Assembly (NCBI GenBank): GCA_027491355.1
Contig: JAIXWI010000029.1
Span: 1 to 64,000 of the forward strand
Origin: Bacteroidota bacterium
GTDB lineage: Bacteria > Bacteroidota > Bacteroidia > UKL13-3
Length of the DNA: 64,000 nucleotides
Direction: 5' to 3'
Positions 18,461-29,151 of the stretch are shown here, one piece after another (the first letter of the stretch is position 1; the number at the start of each line of letters is the position of its first letter). A program made the position numbers and the translations under genes. The notes below the pieces were generated by a model. The model saw only the letters and a program-made list of their open reading frames with translations. It made no database searches and was not told the DNA's origin.

Positions 18461-21400
18461 TTACGCTTTATGAATGCTGATTCGAACTGTATTTTCGTCA
18501 ACTTCTATTGTATTATTAAGGCTTTCAGCACTTTCGAATGCAATATCGTTGGCTAACAATTCGGTGCAAATATACATTTTGAACTGATTAATAGCACTTT
18601 TTATATATTCATGGGCTTCAATTTTAATTTGAATGCGATCCATCACCTCAAATTGTTGCTCTTTTCTGAGAGTTTGAAGTTTACTGATAATTTCCCGAGC
18701 TATCCCTTCTTGTTTGAGTGGCTCATCTATCTCAATATCAAGGGCTACACTTATTTTACCATGAGATGCAACTTTGTATCCTGTAATTTCTTTTGAAACT
18801 ATTTCTACATCTGCCAATTCAATACTAACCCCCTCATTTTCAATACTTAAAGTCACAAAACCATCGTTTTCAAGTTTGGAAATCTCTTCTTGGCTCATTA
18901 TTTGGATGGCGGCAGCTACTGCTTTCATTTTAGCTCCTACTTTTTTCCCCAAAACTTTAAAATTAGGCTTGATAGATTTATCAATCGCATCCACAAAATT
19001 CAATTGCTTGACATTGACTTCAGCCAAAATTAAATTTTTAACATGCGCTATTTTTTCACGGATGGAAGTATCTACCAAAGGAATTAAAATCTGTTTGAGT
19101 GGCTGCCTCACCTTAATATTTTCTTTTTTTCTGATTGATAAAACCAATGAAGATATGATTTGGGCATAATCCATTTGTTCTTCTAAAATAAGATCTATGG
19201 CATTTTCTTTGACCTTTGGAAAATCAGTTAAATGGACTGAATCAGCTGCCCCATTTAAATTTTTGTAAAGCCAATCAGAGAAAAAAGGAGCAAACGCCGA
19301 CATTAACTGACTGGTAACCAATAAACATTCATACAAAGTTTCGTATGCAGCTTGCTTATCTTGGTTCATTTCACCTTTCCAAAACCGCCTTCTACTCAAT
19401 CGCACATGCCAATTCGATAAATGGTCAGAAACAAACTCTTCAATGGCTCTACAAGCTGGAGTAGGATCATAAGCATCCATATGGACAGCTACTTTTTTTA
19501 CCAAGCTTTGTAGTTTAGAGTATATCCAACGGTCTAATTCCGTTCTACTCGAAAGCGGAGTTTGTTGATTGGGGTTGAATTCAAAACCATCAATATTGGC
19601 GTAGATGGCAAAGAATGAATAGGTATTGTAAAGGGTTCCAAAGAATTTCCTTTGAGATTCAGCTACTCCTTCAATGTCAAATTTTAAATTGTCCCAAGGG
19701 TCACTGTTGGCAATCATGTACCATCGGGTGGCATCAGCACCGTATTTGGCTATTGTGGCAAATGGATCCACTACATTGCCCAATCTTTTACTCATTTTAT
19801 TGCCGTTTTTGTCTAGAACCAAGCCATTTGCAATGACATTCTTGTAGGCAATATCGTCGAACAATAAAACAGATAAGGCGTGCAAAGTAAAGAACCATCC
19901 TCTGGTTTGGTCTACACCTTCTGCTATAAAATCAGCAGGGAAATTCTGCTTAAAAATTTCTTCGTTTTCAAAAGGCCAATGCCATTGTGCATAAGGCATG
20001 GCTCCACTGTCAAACCAAACATCTATCAAATCAGGTTCTCTGAACATTTTTTCTCCTGTTGACGAAACCAATACAATTTCATCTACATAAGGTTTGTGAA
20101 AATCTTTTAGCTCAAAACCTTTTGGCATGTAGCCTTTTTCTATGGCTAAAGCCAATTCTTTGTTGAGTTCTTCAAGTGAACCAATACACTTGGTTTCTTC
20201 ATGATTTGTTGTTCTCCATATTGGTAAAGGAGTTCCCCAATACCTCGATCTAGAAAGGTTCCAGTCAACTAAGTTTTCTAGCCAATTGCCAAACCTACCT
20301 GTACCGGTATGAGCTGGTTTCCAATTGATTTTTTGGTTCAAGGCAACCAGCCTGTCTTTTACTGCTGTTGTTTTGATAAACCAACTCTCTAGTGGATAGT
20401 ACAAAATAGGCTTGTCTGTTCTCCAGCAATGTGGGTATGTATGGTCGTATTTTTCTTTTTTAAAAAGTTTCCCTTCTGTTTGAAGTTTTAAGATGATACG
20501 CTCATCAACGCTCAGGTAACTTAATTTTGAAGTATCTTTAATAATTCCAGCGAGCTTGCTTTTTTGGACCTCTAGCGCTGCTGTTTTTTCGGCATCAGTT
20601 AAGTAGGCTTCTTTTACAAATTCCTCACCATATAAAAAGGTACCGTCGTTGATTTCAGGTAAAAACTTGCCTCTTTTATCAACCAAAGTTAAAGAACCGA
20701 TGCCATTTTGTTTGGCTACTTTAAAGTCATCTGCACCAAAACTTGGAGCAATGTGTACTATACCAGTACCATCTTCTGTGGTTACAAAATCGCCTGTAAT
20801 GATTTCAAATGCTTTCCCATTTTCAACCTGAGCAAAAGGCAACAACTGTTCATAGGTCAATCCTTTTAATTGAGCGCCTTTGAATTCATGTATCAACTCA
20901 AATGGAATGAGCTTGTCTCCTGGTTGGTAAGCTTCAAATGTGAGTTCCGCTTGTTCAGGTTTGAAATATTTAGCCAATAAATCTTTTGCCAAAATAACTG
21001 CACACAGTTCATTGGTAAATGGATGAACAGTTTTAACTACAACATAGGTAATTTTTTCGCCTACTGCTAAAGCTGTATTTGATGGCAATGTCCATGGTGT
21101 TGTGGTCCAAGCAAGTGCATAAACAGGAACTGTAATATTTAAGGCACTCGCATCTTGCAAACGGAACATAGCTACAGCTGTTTGGTCTTTTACATCTTTG
21201 TAGGTTCCTGGCTGGTTGAGTTCATGTGAGCTCAAACCAGTACCTGCAGCTGGAGAATAGGGTTGAATGGTATACCCTTTGTACAAATAGCCTTTGTCGT
21301 ATAATTTCTTAAGAATAGACCAAAGGCTCTCTATGTAATTATTTTCATAGGTGATATATGGGTCATTTAAGTTTACCCAATAACCCATTTGCTCAGTCAG

Positions 21401-21802
21401 GTTGTTCCAGATATCCGTGAATTTCATGACATCTTTTCTACAAGCTTCATTGTAATCAGCAACTGAAATTTTGGTTCCAATGTCTTCTTTAGTAATACCC
21501 AGAGTTTTTTCAACCTGAAGCTCAACTGGTAAACCGTGGGTATCCCATCCTGCTTTTCTATTTACCTGAAATCCTTTGAGTGTATTGTACCTGCAAAAAA
21601 TATCTTTGACTGCCCTACTCATCACATGATGAATACCTGGCAAACCATTTGCACTTGGAGGACCCTCATAAAAAACATATGATGGAGAACCTGCTCTATT
21701 TTCTATACTTCTTTCAAAAATCCTATTTGATTTCCAAAATGCTAACACTTCAGATTCAAATGCTGGAAAATCTAATTTTTTATTCTCCTTGTATTTACTC
21801 AT
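18461..21802 (-). CDS. ileS: Isoleucine--tRNA ligase
   Basis: HIGH-type motif GLPGIHHVMSRAVKDIFCRY, KMSKR motif (KNGNKMSKRLGNVVDP), DVWFDSGAMPYAQWHWP; ~1113 aa from MSKYKENKK. Confidence 0.98.
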   Translation of the reverse strand: MSKYKENKKLDFPAFESEVLAFWKSNRIFERSIENRAGSPSYVFYEGPPSANGLPGIHHVMSRAVKDIFCRYNTLKGFQVNRKAGWDTHGLPVELQVEKTLGITKEDIGTKISVADYNEACRKDVMKFTDIWNNLTEQMGYWVNLNDPYITYENNYIESLWSILKKLYDKGYLYKGYTIQPYSPAAGTGLSSHELNQPGTYKDVKDQTAVAMFRLQDASALNITVPVYALAWTTTPWTLPSNTALAVGEKITYVVVKTVHPFTNELCAVILAKDLLAKYFKPEQAELTFEAYQPGDKLIPFELIHEFKGAQLKGLTYEQLLPFAQVENGKAFEIITGDFVTTEDGTGIVHIAPSFGADDFKVAKQNGIGSLTLVDKRGKFLPEINDGTFLYGEEFVKEAYLTDAEKTAALEVQKSKLAGIIKDTSKLSYLSVDERIILKLQTEGKLFKKEKYDHTYPHCWRTDKPILYYPLESWFIKTTAVKDRLVALNQKINWKPAHTGTGRFGNWLENLVDWNLSRSRYWGTPLPIWRTTNHEETKCIGSLEELNKELALAIEKGYMPKGFELKDFHKPYVDEIVLVSSTGEKMFREPDLIDVWFDSGAMPYAQWHWPFENEEIFKQNFPADFIAEGVDQTRGWFFTLHALSVLLFDDIAYKNVIANGLVLDKNGNKMSKRLGNVVDPFATIAKYGADATRWYMIANSDPWDNLKFDIEGVAESQRKFFGTLYNTYSFFAIYANIDGFEFNPNQQTPLSSRTELDRWIYSKLQSLVKKVAVHMDAYDPTPACRAIEEFVSDHLSNWHVRLSRRRFWKGEMNQDKQAAYETLYECLLVTSQLMSAFAPFFSDWLYKNLNGAADSVHLTDFPKVKENAIDLILEEQMDYAQIISSLVLSIRKKENIKVRQPLKQILIPLVDTSIREKIAHVKNLILAEVNVKQLNFVDAIDKSIKPNFKVLGKKVGAKMKAVAAAIQIMSQEEISKLENDGFVTLSIENEGVSIELADVEIVSKEITGYKVASHGKISVALDIEIDEPLKQEGIAREIISKLQTLRKEQQFEVMDRIQIKIEAHEYIKSAINQFKMYICTELLANDIAFESAESLNNTIEVDENTVRISIHKA

Positions 21803-21886
21803 TATCGGTATGCTCAGTTTAATGGGAATTTCAATTTCCAATTCTTGCGAAAATACTATTTACCATGTACAATAGAAACAGAAAAT

Positions 21887-24247
21887 TTAGTCCTCGGTTT
21901 CTACATCAATCAGCGTAGTTTCAAACTCTTTTTTACTGTTAATTCTCTTCGCCAAGGACAGCAACATGGAAGGCAACAATAGTAAGTTCATTAGCATGCC
22001 TAAAAAGAGGGCTAAAGAGGTTAAAACACCCAAAGCAACAGTTCCGCCAAAATTAGAGGCTGCAAAAATGATAAATCCAGCAAATAAGGCCACAGCAGTG
22101 TAAATGATACTTGGCCCTGCCTCTCTCAAGCTTTCAGGAATTGCCAAATTCATTTCCCAATTGTGTTTTTTAAGTGAATTTCGGTACTTAGCCAAGTAGT
22201 GAATGGTAAAATCTACAACAATACCATAAGCTATACTGAAAATAATAATGGTAGACGGCTTTAGACGAATATCAAAAAAGCCCATTACACCAAAAGTCAT
22301 CATTAATGGAATGAGGTTCGGAATCAATGATATGAGCACCATTTTCCAACTAAAAAACAAAAACGCCATCATGACTGAAATGATAATCAAAGCTGCTATC
22401 ATACTCTGAATGAGATTTTCAATGAGGTAATCATTCCCCTTCAAGAAAATAGCACTGGTGCCCGTAATTTTTACGTTGTAATCAGATGGATTAAAAATGG
22501 AATCTATTTTTTGTTGTACCCTATGAGTCAATAATTTCATTTCTTGAGAGCCTATATCAGCCATTTGTACACTCACACGAGCAATTTGAAAATTGCTATC
22601 AACCATAGATTTTAATAAGCCTTTTCCAGTAGGACTGTTCTGTGGCAAATGCGTCATCATTTCACCAATCTCTACCACTCCTGGAACGATGTAAAACCTT
22701 TGGTCACCATTGTGAATTCCTTGATTTGCAAATTTTACAAAATCAACAATTGAAACTGGCTTTGAAAATTCTTTGAACTGAACCAATTCTTTTTCTAAGC
22801 GATTAATTTTTTGTAAGGTTACATAATCTTTGATTCCATCAGGCTTTTTGGTATCAATGCTCATTTCAAAAGGCAATGTACCTTTCAAATGTTTTTCGAA
22901 AAATTTTAAGTCTAAAAACACTTTGTCATGAGGCGGCAAATCATCAACAACATATCCTAAATTTTTCACCTTGAATGCCCCTATTAAAGCAACTCCTATT
23001 AGAATCAAAGTAATGCTGTATAACAATTTGCGTTTATTGTATACCAAATAGCTGCAATAATCGAGTACTTTATTGAGCCTAGCCCCTTCCAAATGTTTGA
23101 TGTGATGAGATTTTGGCGGTGGCAAGTATGAGTAAACTACCGGAATAAACACCAATGATATTAAATAAATAAGCATGATGACAATTCCTGAAACAATTGA
23201 AAATTGATCTAGGACAGATGAGCCAGAAAAACTAAAAACAACAAATCCAACTGCAGTTGTCACATTGGTCAAAAATAACGCCAAACCATTTTTTGAAATC
23301 AGCCTTATTAACGCAAACATTTTATTACCATGCCGTGCAAATTCCTGATGATAAACATTTAATAAATAAATACAGTTCTGCACACCAATTATAACCATGA
23401 GTGGCGGCAAAATGCCCGTTAGCAAAGTTATTTTATACCCAAAAATTGTCAGTGTACCTAACGTAAAAATAACGCCTATAATGACTACTATTAAAGAAAA
23501 AACTACAGCTGAAAAAAACCTAAAAAAAATAAATATAAAGACAGCTGTTATGGCAATAGATAAATATGTAAATAATTTAATTTCATCTGAAACTTTTGAA
23601 CTGAAAATTGTTCGAACATATGGTAAACCTGAGTAGTGAATTTCTGTATGGTGTTTCTGACCAAATTGATTGGCTAATTTTTCAATTTCATTTACCAAAG
23701 GAATTCTTGCTTTACTGTCGAGTTTATCTTTCTTGAGGCTAATTGCCATGAGCGTTACATGATGCTTTGGATTGTATAATAAACCTTCATAAAATTTCAA
23801 TTGAGCAATTTCTTGTTGTACAGAATCAACTTGAATTTTACTGAGTTTACCCTTCTTAAGCAAGGGTATAAATACCAATTTATCAGAAGAATCGCTCAAC
23901 GCTAGTTTGTATAATTTTGAGATTGAAAGTACTTTTTCAACACCGTCAACCTGCTCAATTGAATTTGACAATTCACTCCAATCATTGAAAACTGCAGAAT
24001 CGAAAAGGTGGTTGTGCTGAATACCAATCACCATGATGTTGCCGTCTTCCCCAAAAGTTTCTTTGAATTGAATGTATGAAATAAAATCAGGATCATCTTT
24101 TGGAACAACTTTAGCAAAATCATAAGTCATTTTAACTTGGGATGCGAAATAAGTCATTACCATGGTCGAAAGCGCTAAGCCAACCAACATCCAGAACCTA
24201 TTCCGGATAACAAATGTTCCAAATAATTTCCACATAAAACGTTGCAA
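21887..24247 (-). CDS. RND/MMPL family transporter
   Basis: 786 aa, two repeats of TM bundle plus periplasmic loop; SIAYGIVVDFTIHYLAKYRNSLKKH motif. Confidence 0.88.
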   Translation of the reverse strand: MQRFMWKLFGTFVIRNRFWMLVGLALSTMVMTYFASQVKMTYDFAKVVPKDDPDFISYIQFKETFGEDGNIMVIGIQHNHLFDSAVFNDWSELSNSIEQVDGVEKVLSISKLYKLALSDSSDKLVFIPLLKKGKLSKIQVDSVQQEIAQLKFYEGLLYNPKHHVTLMAISLKKDKLDSKARIPLVNEIEKLANQFGQKHHTEIHYSGLPYVRTIFSSKVSDEIKLFTYLSIAITAVFIFIFFRFFSAVVFSLIVVIIGVIFTLGTLTIFGYKITLLTGILPPLMVIIGVQNCIYLLNVYHQEFARHGNKMFALIRLISKNGLALFLTNVTTAVGFVVFSFSGSSVLDQFSIVSGIVIMLIYLISLVFIPVVYSYLPPPKSHHIKHLEGARLNKVLDYCSYLVYNKRKLLYSITLILIGVALIGAFKVKNLGYVVDDLPPHDKVFLDLKFFEKHLKGTLPFEMSIDTKKPDGIKDYVTLQKINRLEKELVQFKEFSKPVSIVDFVKFANQGIHNGDQRFYIVPGVVEIGEMMTHLPQNSPTGKGLLKSMVDSNFQIARVSVQMADIGSQEMKLLTHRVQQKIDSIFNPSDYNVKITGTSAIFLKGNDYLIENLIQSMIAALIIISVMMAFLFFSWKMVLISLIPNLIPLMMTFGVMGFFDIRLKPSTIIIFSIAYGIVVDFTIHYLAKYRNSLKKHNWEMNLAIPESLREAGPSIIYTAVALFAGFIIFAASNFGGTVALGVLTSLALFLGMLMNLLLLPSMLLSLAKRINSKKEFETTLIDVETED

Positions 24248-24351
24248 ATTAATACAAAATGGCTGCAGTTTGTTTAAATTTAATTGAATAGTTGCTGAAT
24301 TATTAATAAATTATAGGCTCCTTTCAATTGAATGCGTTATTTTGTGGCGAC

Positions 24352-26664
24352 ATGCATAAAGTATTAAAATTAATTTTTCTGGTGCTTTCTCTCTGTTTCA
24401 GCATCTTTGAATCGTTTGCACAACAATCTAAATTGAATGCACTTGGTAGCTGGCGTGTGCATCTTCCGTATTTCTCAAATTTGTGTATTGAACGCGTTGG
24501 CAAGAAAATTTATTGTGGTTCTGAAAGTGGTATTTTTTCCTATAATACAGACGATAATAGCATTGAGAGGTTATCAAAACATACAGGCTTGTCGGATGTT
24601 GAAGTTTTAATTTTAAAACACAATACATTCAGCAACAAAACAGTAGTTGTCTATAACAATTCCAATATTGATATCATAGACCACGTTAGCGGAAAAATAA
24701 CCAACATTCCAGATGTGATGGATAAAAACATGATTGGAAAAAAACAAATCAACGGTATTTATTTTTACGAGCATACAGTATATTTATCTTGTAGTTTTGG
24801 AATAGTATTGATTGATTTAACCAAAAACCAAATCAGCGATTCCTATCAAAACTTAGGAGCAAATGGCAACCAATTGGAGTTTTACAACTTAGTTGTGTTT
24901 TCAAATAGTATTGTAGCAAATACTTCTGATGGTATCGTATTAGCTGCTTTAAATGCATCAAATTTGGCTGATTACAGGTCTTGGAACAGGCTTTCATCAA
25001 GTACAGGCGGTAAACACATTGAACTTTTTAAATCAGAGGTTTATGCAGTCATTGACAGCACATTAAAAGTATATGATGGATTAGGCGCTTTTACCTCTTT
25101 TACAGGGATAACAAGTAACAAAATACGTTCATTAAAAAACGTAGGTTCTCAATTACTCATCGTTGCCCAAGAAGCCATTTATTTAATAGATGAAACTAAG
25201 AAATTAAGCACACGCCCTTTTACCTTCAGAAATGATGCATGCATAGACAACAGAGGTTTATTAGCAATGGTTGACAACCAATTTGGGCTAACAATTGATA
25301 GAACAGACTTGGGTACAATTGATTATTATACTCCCAACGGCCCGGCAGGAAAAACTTTTGGCAAGATGGCATTTACAGAGAATAAACTTTGGGTTTCAGG
25401 TGGATATGTCAATGATATGTGGAGTCCATTGGTCTTCAACAATTCAAAATTTTACACCTTTTCAGAGGAAAATTGGATCAATTACACAGCCAAAGACTTT
25501 CCAGCTATTGAACCAGCCAAAGACTTCATTGATGTTAAAAAAGAACCATTTAGCGATAAAATTTACCTGAGTAGTTTTGGCACTGGTGTTTATGAAATAG
25601 ACGGTCAAAATAAAATGACACTGTACAATGAACAAAATAGTTCATTGCAGACATTGCAGGTTGCCGATCCAACATACAAACCTCTGCTTTCTGGAGGAAT
25701 AGATTTTGACTTCTATGGCAATTTATGGGTGAGTAATTTTGGTGCTGCTAAACCGCTCAGTGTAAAAACAGCAGAAGGATGGAAATCATTTTCAATTGGC
25801 AGTATTTTAGTTGGAAACGAATTGGGCTGGGTAACTTGTGACGACTATAACAATGTTTGGGTAAACTCATTAAAAGACAAAGGAATTTTGGTTTACAACC
25901 ATGCTGGAACACCAAACAATGCCAATGATGATAGCTATAAATTGTTGACCAAAGAAGTGGGTGAAGGCGCATTACCCAGTAATACAGTATTGTGTATGAC
26001 CTTGGATAAAAAAGGAGAAATGTGGGTTGGAACCAATCAAGGTCTGGCAATTTTTAGCAATCCTGGTTTAATTTTTAATGGCAAAAAAAATAGTTATGAT
26101 GCAAGGCAGATCATAGTTCAAGTTGGAAGCAATTACGAAGTATTTTTGGGCAAAGAATCTATCAATTGTATAAAAGTTGACCCTGCAAACAGGAAATGGA
26201 TTGGCACCAGAAATGGGGTTGTTCTTGTTGCAGCAGATGGGTATACCGTTTTAAAAAAGTTTACTTCATCTAATTCTCCTTTGTTATCTAACAATGTAAT
26301 AGAAATTGGCATTGACGAGAGCAATGGAGAAGTTTTTTTTGGTACAGACAAAGGCATCATCTCATATACTTCAGATGCTACCGCAGGTAACCAAGATTTC
26401 TCTAAAGTAAAAATTTACCCAAATCCTGTACATCCAACATACCAAGGAGATGTCACTATTAATGGTTTATTGACCAATGCCAATGTAAAAATTACTGATA
26501 TCAGCGGAAATTTGGTTTATGAAACTACTGCAAATGGAGGAACAGCTACTTGGAATGGCAGAAACTACAGCGGAAACAGAGTGGCTACAGGAGTTTATTT
26601 GATCATTGCAGCAGATGCCGATGGGAACCAATCATATGCAGGAAAATTACTTTTTATACATTGA
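24352..26664 (+). CDS. porZ: PorZ-like beta-propeller protein (type IX secretion component) with T9SS C-terminal domain
   Basis: GSWRVHLPYFSNLCIERVGKKIYCGSESGIFSYN propeller start, repeated propeller blades (GEMWVGTNQGLAIFSN, NRKWIGTRNGVVLV), C-terminal VKIYPNPV...GVYLIIAADADGNQSYAGKLLFI. Confidence 0.7.
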   Translation: MHKVLKLIFLVLSLCFSIFESFAQQSKLNALGSWRVHLPYFSNLCIERVGKKIYCGSESGIFSYNTDDNSIERLSKHTGLSDVEVLILKHNTFSNKTVVVYNNSNIDIIDHVSGKITNIPDVMDKNMIGKKQINGIYFYEHTVYLSCSFGIVLIDLTKNQISDSYQNLGANGNQLEFYNLVVFSNSIVANTSDGIVLAALNASNLADYRSWNRLSSSTGGKHIELFKSEVYAVIDSTLKVYDGLGAFTSFTGITSNKIRSLKNVGSQLLIVAQEAIYLIDETKKLSTRPFTFRNDACIDNRGLLAMVDNQFGLTIDRTDLGTIDYYTPNGPAGKTFGKMAFTENKLWVSGGYVNDMWSPLVFNNSKFYTFSEENWINYTAKDFPAIEPAKDFIDVKKEPFSDKIYLSSFGTGVYEIDGQNKMTLYNEQNSSLQTLQVADPTYKPLLSGGIDFDFYGNLWVSNFGAAKPLSVKTAEGWKSFSIGSILVGNELGWVTCDDYNNVWVNSLKDKGILVYNHAGTPNNANDDSYKLLTKEVGEGALPSNTVLCMTLDKKGEMWVGTNQGLAIFSNPGLIFNGKKNSYDARQIIVQVGSNYEVFLGKESINCIKVDPANRKWIGTRNGVVLVAADGYTVLKKFTSSNSPLLSNNVIEIGIDESNGEVFFGTDKGIISYTSDATAGNQDFSKVKIYPNPVHPTYQGDVTINGLLTNANVKITDISGNLVYETTANGGTATWNGRNYSGNRVATGVYLIIAADADGNQSYAGKLLFIH

Positions 26665-26696
26665 CAAAATTTTAACAATACTGTGCAACACATAGT

Positions 26697-26726
26697 TGCA
26701 AAGCCTTGTTTGTTTAGTTACTTTTG
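26697..26726 (+). promoter_or_regulatory. Putative Bacteroidota-type promoter for metF
   Basis: TTG (26697-26699) - 19 nt - TACTTTTG (26719-26726) matching TTG / TAnnTTTG, 26 nt before the ATG. Confidence 0.45.
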
Positions 26727-26752
26727 TAAGCATATACGCTAAAACTCAGCTC

Positions 26753-27706
26753 ATGAAAGTTATTGACCATATTAATCAAGCAAAGGATACACTTTTTTCT
26801 ATAGAAATTCTTCCACCTCTAAAGGGAAAAGACATCAATAGTATTTTTCATGGCATTGAACCATTGATGGAGTTTAAACCTGCATTTGTAGATGTGACAT
26901 ACCACAGAGAAGAATTTGTACTCAGAAAAAGAAAAGATGGAGGCTTTGATAGAGTTTATACAAAAAAACGCCCTGGAACAGTTGCCATTTGTGCAGCGTT
27001 AATGAACAAATACCATGTTGACACAGTACCTCATTTGATTTGTGGCGGCTTTAGCAAGGAAGAAACAGAAATTGCATTGATAGATTTAAACTTTCTGGGC
27101 ATAGACAATGTGTTGGTGCTTAGAGGAGATAATATTAAGAATGAGAGTAATTTTGTTCCTGAACCTGATGGCAATAAAGATTCCATTGAACTTTTACAAC
27201 AGGTTGTAAAAATGAACCGAGGCTTATACCTAGATGAAGAATTAGAAAACCCAGCTACTACAAATTTCTGCATTGGTGTTTCTGGTTATCCCGAAAAGCA
27301 TTTTGAAGCGCCCAACATGGCAAAAGACATTGAGTGGCTAAAAAAGAAGGTTGATGCAGGTGCTGACTACATAGTAACTCAAATGTTTTTTAACAATCAA
27401 AAGTATTTTGAATTCGTAGAAACATGTAAAAAAAATGGCATCAATATTCCAATAATACCTGGAATAAAACCATTAACTAACAAGAAGCAACTGACAATCT
27501 TACCAAAAGTTTTTCACATTGATTTACCTGAAGACTTAGTAAATGAAATAGAAAACTGTAAAGATGAAAAAGCTGTGAAACAAGTTGGAATTGAGTGGGC
27601 AATACAACAATCACTGGAACTCAAAAAAGCCAATGTTCCTGTATTGCATTATTATACAATGGGATTTGGTGAAACTACAAAGGCAATAGCCTCTAAAGTT
27701 TTTTAG
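26753..27706 (+). CDS. metF: Methylenetetrahydrofolate reductase [NAD(P)H]
   Basis: FSIEILPPLKGKDI, DVTYHREEF, DNVLVLRGD, GADYIVTQMFFNNQKYFEFV. Confidence 0.97.
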   Translation: MKVIDHINQAKDTLFSIEILPPLKGKDINSIFHGIEPLMEFKPAFVDVTYHREEFVLRKRKDGGFDRVYTKKRPGTVAICAALMNKYHVDTVPHLICGGFSKEETEIALIDLNFLGIDNVLVLRGDNIKNESNFVPEPDGNKDSIELLQQVVKMNRGLYLDEELENPATTNFCIGVSGYPEKHFEAPNMAKDIEWLKKKVDAGADYIVTQMFFNNQKYFEFVETCKKNGINIPIIPGIKPLTNKKQLTILPKVFHIDLPEDLVNEIENCKDEKAVKQVGIEWAIQQSLELKKANVPVLHYYTMGFGETTKAIASKVF

Positions 27707-29151
27707 TCAATAGTAGTATTCAGTATACCCGCTGAAAAATATAAATTACTCTTTGCAAATGCATACTTAGCAATAATTTCGGCAAGTTTTGATTGTGCAT
27801 CCAAAAGTGTTCTTTCTCTTTGATTTACTAGAAAAAGTGAACTTTCACCAGATTCAAATCTCAGTAATTCCGCTGCCCTCATTAATTCAGCATTTTGAAC
27901 TAAATTTTGCTGAATCAATCGCATTTTCTTAAAATTCTCTAGTTCATTGAATGAAACAGATACTTGATTGGCGATGTCTCTTTTACCTTGTTGGTAGGAA
28001 AATTCCGTTTCTTTCACTTTTAAAGTAGTTAAGTCTAATTTTCCTCTTTCCTTTCTGAGAAACAAACTTGACTTAAAATTTAAGCCAAGCTTATAGTTTT
28101 TAGAAAACAAGCCATTTACTTCATCTTCGTTTCCATTCGTGTAAGTTTGAAAGGGATAGTAAGCAATGTTTAACTGTGGTTTTAAATTTTCGATTGCTAA
28201 TTTTCTATCTAATTGCAACTGGTTTATTTTTACAGCTATTTTTTGCAATTCAGGATGCGATGCTATTGCATATGTTATGAGTCTTGCTAAAGTATCATTG
28301 TTCATTACAACGAAATTGCTTCCCTTTGAAGAAGGTATTGTGTTATCTGTTAAAACTACAGGGTTATTAAATTCATCCCATAAATAAGCAGTCAGTTCTA
28401 ATTTAGCATTGATGTATTCTAAATAAGACTCTGCCAATTGTACTTCCCTTCTATTGAGTTCAGTATAAGCTTCAACTGAATCAATGGGTTTTTCTTCTCC
28501 CTCTTTGATGCGGCTCTTAATAAAGTCAAGTCTGAACTGAGCCAGTGAATAGCCTTCTTTTAGGTAATTGTATTTTTGATATGCAGACTGCCATTTCCAA
28601 TAATCTTTTGCAGCACTGACAAACAATTTATTTACGAGTTTGGTTTGTTCAGCCTTGTTTAAATCTAAGAGCAAACGAGCTTGTTTCAATTCAATCCTTC
28701 TTTGGTCTGTAAGTAACCCTCGTAGAATAGGCAATGAAAAACCTCCATAAATTAAACTGTAATTAACATCCAATGTTTTACCAGTTGATGGGTCGAACTT
28801 ACCAATTTCAGGATTTACAGAAGCACCACTGCTTTGCTCTACTCCTGCTTTAAAATCCAAACCTATAAGTGTAGGTAATTTAATTTCTGGTTCTAAATAT
28901 TGGTATGAATTTACCCCTTTTGTCGATTTCTTATCGTAATTAAATTGTAAAACTGGGTCAAAATTACCTCTAGCCATTTTTATTTGAGACAAAGCTAAAT
29001 CGGGTAATAATGAGGCTTGCTTAGCAATGGGGTGGTTGATTGCAACCAGCTTATAAAATTGATCAAAAGAAAACACAATGGTATCTTGAGCAAATAGATT
29101 CTTAGCAAGAAAAAATACTAAAAATAGCGTGTTAATTCGAGTTAGTTTCAT
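27703..29151 (-). CDS. TolC family outer membrane efflux protein
   Basis: OEP-type helical repeats with signal peptide (FLVFFLAKNLFAQDTIVFSFDQFYKLV); in operon with HlyD and ABC genes, 4-bp overlap. Confidence 0.88.
   Translation of the reverse strand: MKLTRINTLFLVFFLAKNLFAQDTIVFSFDQFYKLVAINHPIAKQASLLPDLALSQIKMARGNFDPVLQFNYDKKSTKGVNSYQYLEPEIKLPTLIGLDFKAGVEQSSGASVNPEIGKFDPSTGKTLDVNYSLIYGGFSLPILRGLLTDQRRIELKQARLLLDLNKAEQTKLVNKLFVSAAKDYWKWQSAYQKYNYLKEGYSLAQFRLDFIKSRIKEGEEKPIDSVEAYTELNRREVQLAESYLEYINAKLELTAYLWDEFNNPVVLTDNTIPSSKGSNFVVMNNDTLARLITYAIASHPELQKIAVKINQLQLDRKLAIENLKPQLNIAYYPFQTYTNGNEDEVNGLFSKNYKLGLNFKSSLFLRKERGKLDLTTLKVKETEFSYQQGKRDIANQVSVSFNELENFKKMRLIQQNLVQNAELMRAAELLRFESGESSLFLVNQRERTLLDAQSKLAEIIAKYAFAKSNLYFSAGILNTTID

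Noticed and set aside
17441-18556. Long plus-strand ORFs (209, 137 and 143 aa; Thr/Phe/Ala- or Cys/Phe-rich) opposite the DksA-like gene
   Set aside because: Antisense mirror of AAG/AAA-Lys repeats; composition is an artefact of the Lys-rich frame on the minus strand.
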